In this document: in pieces, positions 47,958-64,000 of the stretch
Position numbering within the stretch: position 1 is the first letter of the stretch
How the letters are laid out: each line of letters begins with the position of its first letter
NCBI GenBank assembly: GCA_022494885.1
Contig: JAGVSM010004271.1
Location: 62,001-126,000 of the forward strand
DNA: 64,000 bases
Direction of reading: 5' to 3'
Source: Micrasema longulum
Taxonomy: Eukaryota; Arthropoda; Insecta; Trichoptera; Brachycentridae
The notes under the pieces: model-generated
The model's database searches: none
What the model was told of the DNA's origin: nothing
What the model saw: the letters and a program-made list of their open reading frames with translations, nothing else
Translations under genes and position numbers: made by a program

Positions 47958-48665
47958 ATGGAAGCTCAATCCTTCGTTGAATATGCTAAGCGTGCTATAA
48001 ATGCATTGACTACACTGCTAATGGATCCTAATAATAAATTTACAAAAGAACAACTCGGGAAAGTAGTCCAAAAAACCAACGAAATTTTGTGCACAATAGG
48101 ACAAATGGCAGTAAAGATGAGCGCATTAGAGACTGAGGTTGCTACGATTAAGAAGTATTCCTCTTCAACTAATATCGACGTCTTTAATATCTGTGATCTA
48201 GTATCCGAAGTCCAAGATAGAAGTTACAGGGAGAAAAATATTGTTTTATGTAACTTACCCGAGAGTCAATCTACGACCCGAGCCACAGCTATTAAGGAAG
48301 ATGATTCTGCTGTCAAGAAAATACTGTCTGAGCTTGATTCCTCTGTTCAAAGTCAAGAAATAAAAATATACCGACTTGGAAGAAATACTGGAGAGAGGCC
48401 TCGAGCAATTAAAGTTGAATTTTTGGAGGTCAAATGGTCACGACTACTACTGAGTAGGAAGCACCTTTTAAAAAATAATATTCTCATGTACCAGGATCAG
48501 TCTTCATTACAAAGGAAACAGCTTATCGAACTTCGTAATGAACTTGATAGTAGGAAAGCAAGCGGCGAGACTGATATCACAATAAAATACATAAATAACA
48601 ATCCTAAAATAGTAAAGATGTTTACAAAAAACGACAATCCATCAAACTCTACTATCAAAATGTAA
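47958..48665 (+). CDS. LINE ORF1 protein
   Basis: 235 residues, ATG to TAA, intact. Residues about 45-75 form a heptad-like coiled-coil region (CTIGQMAVKMSALETEVATI). It is followed by an RRM-like segment (SYREKNIVLCNLPES) and a basic C-terminus. This is the usual layout of nucleic-acid-binding ORF1 proteins of jockey/CR1-type LINEs, which package the element RNA. No CCHC knuckles are seen. The stop overlaps the start region of ORF2. Confidence 0.85.
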   Translation: MEAQSFVEYAKRAINALTTLLMDPNNKFTKEQLGKVVQKTNEILCTIGQMAVKMSALETEVATIKKYSSSTNIDVFNICDLVSEVQDRSYREKNIVLCNLPESQSTTRATAIKEDDSAVKKILSELDSSVQSQEIKIYRLGRNTGERPRAIKVEFLEVKWSRLLLSRKHLLKNNILMYQDQSSLQRKQLIELRNELDSRKASGETDITIKYINNNPKIVKMFTKNDNPSNSTIKM

Positions 48666-48670
48666 GGGGG

Positions 48671-51450
48671 GTGAGAACAAAACTACAGACACTTAAAACT
48701 GCATTACCAACTACGAATTTCGACATCTACTCATTTACAGAAACATGGTTGAACAACAACATCGACAATACCGAACTTGGTTTTAGCAATCACCTGATAT
48801 ATAGAAATGATCGGGATAAACTTGCTTCTAACAGATCTCGTGGAGGAGGAGTTTTGATTGCAGTATCGACTAAGTTCTCATCACGAATGCTCAAATGTAA
48901 AAAACAAAATTTTGAACAAATTTTTGTAATGATTTCATCAAAACGAGAAAAAATAATAATAGGCTGTGTGTATATTCCCCCTTCGTCTGATACGCAAACC
49001 TACAAAGATCATTATTTGGAAGTGGAATGTCTACGAAGGCGGTATCCCGAGGCCACTATAGTTTTGACGGGTGACTACAACTTACCCAATATACTGTGGG
49101 ATCCAGATGGTATCAACCCTAAATCTAGTGATGGCATAGACCATGGGTCAAGTGAGATAATTGAAATGTCAATGTTTTTAAATCTCCGTCAAGCAAATTA
49201 TGTTTATAATTGTCTTACTCGTCTCTTGGATCTTGTTTTTTCTAATTCAGATAACATTTCAGTGCAACTTGCAAATGAAAATATTTTACCAATTGATAGA
49301 TACCATCCACCTTTATGCATTAATTTTGGAACCCTTATTTTAGTAAAGTACAAAACCTCTGATGTTAGATTAAAATTTTTTAAAGCAGATTTTCCTGCCA
49401 TTAACTCATTTATCCTTAGCAGTGATTGGAACTTTTTAAATCAAAATTTAAATGTAGACGATATAATTGCACAATTTTATCATATCCTTGATACTGCCAT
49501 TGAGTCATCTGTGCCTAAAACTAAATTCATAGCAAGTCATTTTCCTAAATGGTTTAGTAAAAAACTTATTGAAGTTATACTACATAAAAAGATTGCTCAT
49601 AGTAATTTTAAAAGGTCTCGAGACATTAAAGATTATGAAGAATTTTCGAAATTGAGAATTTTGTCTAAGCAGCTTTCTAAAACCTGTTATCAAGACTGTG
49701 TAAGAAAATTTGAAGTCGATGCTGCATCTAAGCCGCAACATATTTTTAAATTTTCCAAGATTCTTAACAGTAGAGAATCTGGAATTCCGTCCACAGTGTA
49801 TTACAAACGCAAAATGGCAGACACACCACAGGAAGTTGCCAATTTATTTGCTGATTACTTTAGCAGTGTTTATGGTTCTACTTTCTATTCTAGGTTACAC
49901 AGTATTGATAATACAGATTTAATTGATTTTAACGACTGTGTATTTACTGATTCTGATGTAAAAAAGGGGATTTGTGCCTTAGATCCAAAAAAAAGCGCTG
50001 GGCCAGACAATATTCCTACACTTCTTCTTATACAATGTTGTCCCTCTTTAACTGGTCCACTTACAAAATTTTTTAACTTGTCCTTGAAAACTGGAAACAT
50101 TCCCAAGAAATGGAAGATCTCATACTTAACCCCCATTTATAAAAAAGGAGATAAAACTGACGTCTCCAATTACCGACCCATTTGTATTCAGTCAGCCATT
50201 CCAAAGTTACTGGAATCTGTTTTGCTAACTAAGTTCACCAATGAAATTAGTAAAATTATCACTCCGTTACAACATGGTTTCATAACTGGTAGATCAACTC
50301 TTACAAACCTTATGTTGCATCAGAATCATCAATGGAGAGACGTCATCAGACTGATACAATTTATACTGACTTTAGTAAAGCGTTCGACAAGGTTTCTCAT
50401 ACAATTTTAATACACAAACTTAGTTCACTGGGAATTACTGGTAATATCTTGGAATGGTTTAAAAGCTACCTGTCAACAAGGAAAATCTTAGTAAAAGTAT
50501 TCGGTTATAACTCGTATCAGTTTGAGGCATCTAGTGGGGTACCCCAAGGCTCCCACCTGGGACCAGTACTGTTTTCTTTGTTTGTTAATGACATTGTGTC
50601 GATATTTGAGAAAGTAGACATTCTTTTCTTTGCCGACGATCTTAAAATTTCAAAAACTGTTACCTCTGATACCGATTGTGGAGTTCTTCAGTCTAATTTG
50701 GTAAGGCTGTACAACTGGTGCCAGAAAAATGAACTTTATTTAAATGTCGACAAATGTTGTGTAATATCATTTACAAGAAGTAAAAAACCCATAATATTCG
50801 ATTACAACATTAATAATATCAATCTGGGAAGAGTTACACAAATAAAGGATTTGGGGATAGTTTTTGACGAAAAATTGACATTTATTCCTCACATTGATAC
50901 CATCACTAATAAGGCAATGAAATGTCTTGGATATTTGCAGCGAACTGTAAAGGATTTTAATTCCATCACTACCCTCAAAGTGCTATTTACTGCCTTGGTT
51001 AGAAGTAATTTAGAATTCAATTCAACAATTTGGTCACCTTATTACAATGTTCATATTTTAAAGTTAGAAAGAGTACAACGTAAATTCCTTAGATTCATCA
51101 ATTACAAACTTAATATACCCGCTGAAAATATTGATTATGATAATTTATTATGTACACTAAATATGTCAACTCTATGTAAAAGAAGAATTATAAATGACTT
51201 ATTAAATTTATATAAAATAGCGAATGGCGTATTGGACGTCCCGGAATTAACTAGTGTTATCAGCTTGAAAGTACCTCTTCGAAATACTCGGCAGCTAACG
51301 TTATTCTTTGAATCTCCTGGCAGTCACAATTATTATTACAATTCACCAATACCTAGACTACACCGGTTAGGTAACGAGTATGGTGAAGTTGATATATTTT
51401 GTCTGTCTTTATATAAATATAGGTTAAGTATTCAAAAGGTTATAAATTAA
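48671..51450 (+). pseudogene. LINE ORF2: endonuclease and reverse transcriptase, one frameshift
   Basis: The frame is open upstream into ORF1 and reads LYYQNVRGVRTKLQTL, the usual beginning of an APE-type endonuclease, so translation probably starts in the overlap rather than at the GTG at 48,671. Endonuclease residues visible: TETWL, SRGGGVLIAV, TGDYNLP, YHPP. Reverse transcriptase: KSAGPDNIP, NYRPICIQSAIPKLLE, HGFITGRST. Then a 1-2 nt slip near 50,320-50,335 moves the frame to YTDFSKAFDKVSH, SGVPQGSHLGPVLF, catalytic FFADDLKI, LYLNVDKCCVISF, IKDLGIVFDEKLTF and a C-terminal domain ending at 51,450. No RNase H. About 926 codons. Apart from the frameshift it looks intact, which suggests a fairly recent insertion. 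Confidence 0.87.
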
Positions 51451-51827
51451 TTTATGTAAAATTTCTTAATATTTTTCTTTATTTACTATTTCTTTTTCTC
51501 ATGTATCTCTTTAATAATGTATAAACTTATATGTATGTATATGTATGCGTGTATGTTTTCATATGTAAATTTTAAAAATATTTTTCTATGTACCATATAC
51601 CTATGTTGGTACATTTCCTGATTTTTACCTATTATTGTATCTTTAAGCTTTTCTTATGTTATCTTTTATTTTTACCAAACTTACATACTTATGTTTCACT
51701 GCTGCACTTAAATGTAATTTCTAAAATATGTAAAAGCCCATTGGGCGTGTAAATCAATAAATAAATAAATAAATAAATAAATAACACTGGTTTTAAAAAT
51801 TATAAAATGTAAAATAAGTTTACTTAC

Positions 51828-60177
<8,350 letters not shown>

Positions 60178-60224
60178 CTGGAAATATTATCAATAAAATG
60201 AAACCCCTTATTAGGTGACATATA

Positions 60225-61055
60225 CGAGGGATGCTACTTAACATTTGAGATAGACAAGTAAAAACAAATATTTATAATTGAAAACGGCTTTATTGTTTTT
60301 CAAAATATTCTCCTTGAAGATCGATACACTTTTGCATGCGATTGAATAAATTTTCGAAGCATTTTTTTCAGTCCGATTGAAGTACCTCAAAACATGTGAT
60401 TTGAACGTATCAACCGCTTCTTCGGGCGTTGGAAAACGTTGACCTCGCAGTTTATTTTTGATATGCGGGAATAAGAAAAAATCATTGGATGCGAAATCAG
60501 GACTATACGGCGGATGACCCATGAATTTGATGTTTTGAATGCTCAAAAATTAACTTGTTTAAGCTGATGTGTGACAGCTTGCATTGCCGTGGTGGAGAAT
60601 GATTCGTCTTCTGCAATTGGTTTCCCTTATTTTTCCGAACACTTCTGGCAAACAAATGGTGGTGTACCATTCAGAATTGACCATTCTACGACCTTCACGA
60701 AATTCCTCCTGTAACGAAGTGCGACCACGATTGAATTCAGAAAACCAGCGAAACACCGTGGCTCGAGATGGTGCTTCATCGCCAAAAGTTGCAGCGAGTT
60801 GATCCGCACACCTTGTCCACCACAATCCACGTCGAAAGTCATAGAAAATCATCGCACGAAAATGTTCACGATTTAGTTCCATTTTATAACAAAATTAATT
60901 TTTCAAATATCTGTAAACAACACAACTATCAATCGTATGACAAAACATTCTGAGTACGTTTACCATTAAAAATGGCAAACTTTACGATGACAATGTCAGA
61001 TTTGACATATTCACACTAGTATTGCCATGTCTCAAAACTTAAGTAGCAACCCTCG
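60225..61055 (-). mobile_element. internally deleted mariner transposon
   Basis: Ends CGAGGGATGCTACTTAA and TTAAGTAGCAACCCTCG are inverted repeats flanked by TA (60,223-60,224 and 61,056-61,057). Minus-strand frames give the transposase N-terminus (MELNREHFRAMIFYDFRRGL, RATVFRWFSEFNRGR), then jump from EGRR to NSEWYTTICLPEVF and HHGNASCH, and after a stop and frameshift GHPPYSPDFASNDFFLF. About 831 bp in all, so roughly a third of the expected 1.3 kb is missing, including the first catalytic Asp region. Confidence 0.9.
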
Positions 61056-61057
61056 TA

Positions 61058-61404
61058 TCTAAGGTAAGTTGATAACTCTAATCACACATTTCTGTAACAT
61101 AGTGGTAAAAAGGAAAACAAAAAGTCGTCGAAGGATTATGAAGAATGAACTGAAAAATCACCAGTTTGATCAAAAGAATGTGTCAGAAAAAAATAATTTT
61201 TTTTGAGAAATACTACAGTATGGTACAGGATATAAAGGATGGATGTTTCTGTTTAATAAAATTTGACATAAAGGCTCTACTTTCAAGGCGACAAAGGGTG
61301 GATATCAGTTAGATACTGAAAATAAAGCGATAATTTAACATTAATGAAAACCATTTTAGATTATATAAAACAGTATAGACTATTTACATTAAGCAGGTTC
61401 TTTT
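61058..61404. other. no gene recognised
   Basis: AT-rich intronic DNA upstream of the first visible USP8 exon. No exon seen. Confidence 0.35.
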
Positions 61405-61656
61405 ATACATTATCATCCTTCCCTTTTCGCACCTAATGGTGAATAGAGCACTGCATTGGTACACCAATCGCAGCGTATCTTGATCATTTTTGATACATGA
61501 TCAGTCTTACGCTTCAGGTAGCAGTCCAGGTACTATGAAATATTCTTGTGCGTAAACACCTTTTAAATAAATATTTCATATCAACCATGTCGGGAATCCA
61601 ACATGAGGCCTCTTGCATGGTAGGCAAACACGCTGACCATTACACCACGAGGCCGA
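61405..61656 (-). mobile_element. tRNA-derived SINE A, near full length
   Basis: Minus strand head GTGGTGTAATGGTCAGCGTG (A box) and TTGGATTCCCGACATGG (B box, one change), and the body as at 17.1-17.4 kb. Confidence 0.82.
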
Positions 61657-62329
61657 CATTATATTTATACACTATGAGCTAATAGTTCCGGAAATTGGTA
61701 AATAAAAAAGTTTTTTTGTTAATTTTCGGTTACATTTATTTTATCGCCTTCAAAATAGCATCCATCTGAAGTGATACACATATGGCAACACTTAACCCAT
61801 ACAATCATACACTTTTCATAGTACGATGAAGGAATGGCTTTTAATTCCTTCGTTGGGTTTTGTTTTATTTCATCTATGCTCAAAAATATCTTTCTATGAA
61901 GCGGTAATTTAAGTTTTACGAAGAGGAAAAAGTCACAGGGTGTCATATCCAGAGAATACGGTGCTCGGTGGATGTTATTTACAGAGAGTTGGATCAAATA
62001 GTCGGCCACAATTCGTACTTTGTGAGAGGGAGCATTACCATGGTGCAAAATCCATGAGTTGTTTCTCTATAATTCTGGAGCTCAATCACAGATGGCTAAC
62101 GACGTGCTAATTAGCGGCGTGATAACAACTTTTCACCGTGATTGTTTATTGTATGCGCGGTCACAAATGAAACATACGTGAAAGTTATCGATCGGGATTA
62201 TTATATTTTTTAATATTGTCATACTTCAACCTGATGCTTGGCAACACCTAATATCTAATGTCAAAATTCAAAATATTTACTTTTCGCAACGCTCAATCCG
62301 TCACATATTTGAATTTTACCGATGTAATT

Positions 62330-62902
62330 ATGGAGAATATTCCTAAACTGTAAGTAAAATAATTTAGTTTTATTTTTTTGTTCACAATTTACCATGCTAT
62401 TTATTTGTTTTGAATCAAATTGAGAAAGCAATTGAACGAAAAAAATGTTGAAGAAGGTATGTACATGATAAACAACAAACACAACGTTTTATTTTCTTTG
62501 ATTTTACTGGGCAGTTTTTTATAGTATATAACATTCATATATCTTAAGGCATTTGGTGGAAGAGCCATTTTACATGTTAAATTTAAATTTCAGTAAGAGA
62601 TTGCGCACTAAACCAGCTCAAATGGAAGGGCTTTTGTCTTTCATGGGTGGCCACTCAGAATTTGCTGCTGGCCGTTTTACAGGTCCACTTGGATTTCGAC
62701 AAAATAATAGGATGTGGAAGCGGCTGGCTGACGAATTGGCTCAGTTAGGTCCACCCAAAAAAATAGAACAGTGGAAGACTGTAAGAATAGTTATTATTAA
62801 TAGTAATGTTTCGATGACTGGTATAATATTTTGATACTAAAAATCAAATATTTATATTCGTTTTAGACATGGCAAGATATTAAAAGAAAGGCACGTCAAT
62901 AA
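62330..62902 (+). pseudogene. Myb/SANT-like DNA-binding protein gene of the F7 element
   Basis: Three exons by phase: 62,330-62,349, 62,594-62,780 and 62,867-62,902. They give MENIPKLKRLRTKPAQMEGL, then GGHSEFAAGRF, RMWKRLADELAQLGPP and EQWKTTWQDIKRKARQ, then TAA. The W-x18-W-x-x-L ... W-x3-W spacing is that of the trihelix/Myb-like domain in regulatory protein zeste and in partner proteins of DNA transposons. After the stop the same frame continues as NAENRINLSATGN, a typical following segment, so the stop looks premature. More C-terminal sequence is recognisable in shifted frames to about 63,380. Confidence 0.7.
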
Positions 62903-63380
62903 AATGCAGAGAACAGAATAAATTTGAGCGCCACGGGAAATTGCAGTACGTTGCCTTTTCTTAGTGACGTATCGAAAAAAGTTCTCTGCATTATAGGGAC
63001 TGCCAGTTCCCTGAGTTAATCCCCCGGTCCACTAGGTCTTCGGGATATAAATATCCTGGAGGCCAACACCTCGTGGGCGTCGGTGTCGATCGCCTTTAAC
63101 ATCCTGGATGCCAACGCCGCACAGGTGTCAGAGGAGTTCCACGCTTCAGTGGAAACCTGCGCCTTGAGAGCTCTAGCGGAGCCTTCCCCTAGAGAAGGTC
63201 CGCTTCCTCTCCAGCAGTCGGCCTGCGGCCTCCAGGAAAGGCCACCTCGGCGAAAAGTCCCGACTGTAGCCAGTGCCGTGGCAAACGAAGTAGCTGGAGA
63301 CGTCGTCCAGTTACAAAAAGATGCAAATTGCCACTTACAGGTACTTAAAATTCAGTACCTAGTCCAATTAAAAACATATT
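62903..63380 (+). pseudogene. decayed C-terminal part of the F7 Myb-like gene
   Basis: In-frame remnant NAENRINLSATGN and LSDVSKKVLCIIGTA to a stop at about 63,019. The GC-rich frame from 63,083 (IAFNILDANAAQVSEEF, ending near 63,380) may be the former C-terminal region. There is no single open frame. Confidence 0.5.
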
Positions 63381-64000
63381 GAGGAGCAAACATTCAAAAA
63401 GTGATTTGTCACATTTTTTTCAAAAATGTACTGGCAACACCAATTTAAACTCTTGCTAAAATACTTCATGTTTGCTTAATCAGTTTCGTGCAAAACATTC
63501 TTTGTCCCCTATAGTTTCATTAGTAAAAACTGAGATTTCAAACAAACTGTGTTTTCTCCAAAAGTCTGTTTCGTTCATAAAATGTTTTGTCCATGCAACG
63601 AATCAGAGCATTGCAAATGTCAGTTTGTTTGTGTGACAAATCACTTTTTGAACGCACGTTTTCTTTGTGTCTGACGTTTGATTTGACGTTTGACTACGGA
63701 ACTTATCTATGGCGTTTTGCAACGCGACCGCGATAACTTCAGCGTGTTCATGATTGTTCGTTGTGATCGCTCAAATACTTAGCACGTTTTTTAGCATGTC
63801 GATAGCCATCTGTGATTGAGATCCTGGTAGGTTTCTATGGACAGCATCTCTTAAATGCCTCATTTTAGCCAGATAATACTCTTTATTGACTGTTTGACCC
63901 GTTAGCACATACTCGTAATGAACAACGCCTCGATAATCAAAAGAAAACTGTGAGCATAACTTTGATTTTTTAACGACTTTTCCTTTCATTTCCATAGCGC

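Larger units (their letters stand above)
47790..51783 (+). mobile_element. near full-length jockey/CR1-like LINE
   Basis: About 4.0 kb: a GC-richer 5' UTR (from about 47,800, GTCCCGGCTGAGGTC), ORF1, ORF2 with endonuclease and reverse transcriptase, a 3' UTR with GCCCATTGGGCGTGT, and an (AATA)n tail ending at 51,783. It is the only element here with both ORFs, and has one frameshift. It is antisense to both cellular genes, and its 3' end is about 45 bp from the donor of a USP8 exon (51,828). Confidence 0.88.
62081..63820 (+). mobile_element. F7 DNA transposon carrying a Myb/SANT-like gene
   Basis: The ends CTCAATCACAGATGGCTAAC and GATAGCCATCTGTGATTGAG are inverted repeats matching over about 30 bp (then ACGTGCTAA-like). 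The host mariner is split with ATTCTGG on the left and ATCCTGG on the right, a 7-9 bp imperfect target duplication. The interior has one spliced Myb-like gene and no recognisable transposase, so it is non-autonomous or decayed. Short derivatives are at 13.9, 31.7, 35.1-35.5, 36.7 and 44.3 kb. Confidence 0.8.
61668..64000 (-). mobile_element. second mariner transposon, split by an inserted element; runs off the window
   Basis: Minus strand, 64,000-63,821: FDYRGVVHYEYVLTGQTVNK, then YYLAKMRHLRDAVHRNLP. It continues at 62,080-61,719: NNSWILHHGNAPSH, IHRAPYSLDMTPCDFFLF and a C-terminus ending TEN. The W before RNNSW is a TAG stop. Removing 62,081-63,820 restores a continuous transposase reading. 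A different mariner subfamily from the one at 60.2 kb. Inactive. Confidence 0.88.

Noticed and set aside
62081..63820. calling the F7 element a Harbinger
   Set aside because: A Myb-like partner fits, but no transposase is seen and the 7-9 bp target duplication does not match the 3-bp duplication of that class.

Overview
The window looks like AT-rich insect nuclear DNA, most likely from a moth or butterfly. The reasons are short exons with GT-AG introns, many tRNA-derived SINEs, several non-LTR retrotransposon families, Helitrons ending in CTAG, mariners, and a CD36-family receptor and a USP8-type deubiquitinase of animal type. The species cannot be named from sequence alone. Most of the supplied open frames are transposon fragments or chance frames; only two cellular genes are visible, both on the minus strand.

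Gene 1 is a complete CD36/scavenger receptor class B gene, coding span 8,073-47,264. Eleven exons chain with matching splice phases into 1,776 nt (591 codons plus stop). Ten exons lie within 8.0-19.8 kb. The first coding exon, for a cytosolic N-terminal extension of about 102 residues, lies at 47 kb behind an intron of about 27 kb that is packed with mobile elements.

Gene 2 is the 5' and middle part of a USP8-like ubiquitin protease (exons between 60,177 and 51,828). It includes the 14-3-3-type motif RSYSYP and the Cys box, but the reading stops in phase 0 after the second catalytic exon. No exon for the rest of the catalytic core, including the His box, is recognisable down to position 1, where the CD36 gene lies on the same strand.

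The rest is a mobile-element landscape with clear nesting. 0-8 kb: SINE and LINE remnants, a solo LTR inside a SINE, a foldback element and a LINE with an inverted 5' part. 8-20 kb: CD36 exons with repeats in the introns. 20-47 kb: LINE fragments of several families, Penelope-like sequence, long-TIR MITEs, a Helitron cleanly inserted into a LINE, an inverted-repeat-bounded LINE block and a 36-bp minisatellite open in several frames. 47.8-51.8 kb: a nearly full-length two-ORF LINE with one frameshift, ending about 45 bp from a USP8 exon. 52-64 kb: USP8 introns with SINEs, a 370-bp palindrome next to a splice acceptor, an internally deleted mariner with its termini, and a Myb/SANT-gene-bearing DNA transposon inserted into a second mariner.

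Repeat family labels used below (F1-F8, SINE A-D) are local names for sequences that recur in this window. No database search was possible.
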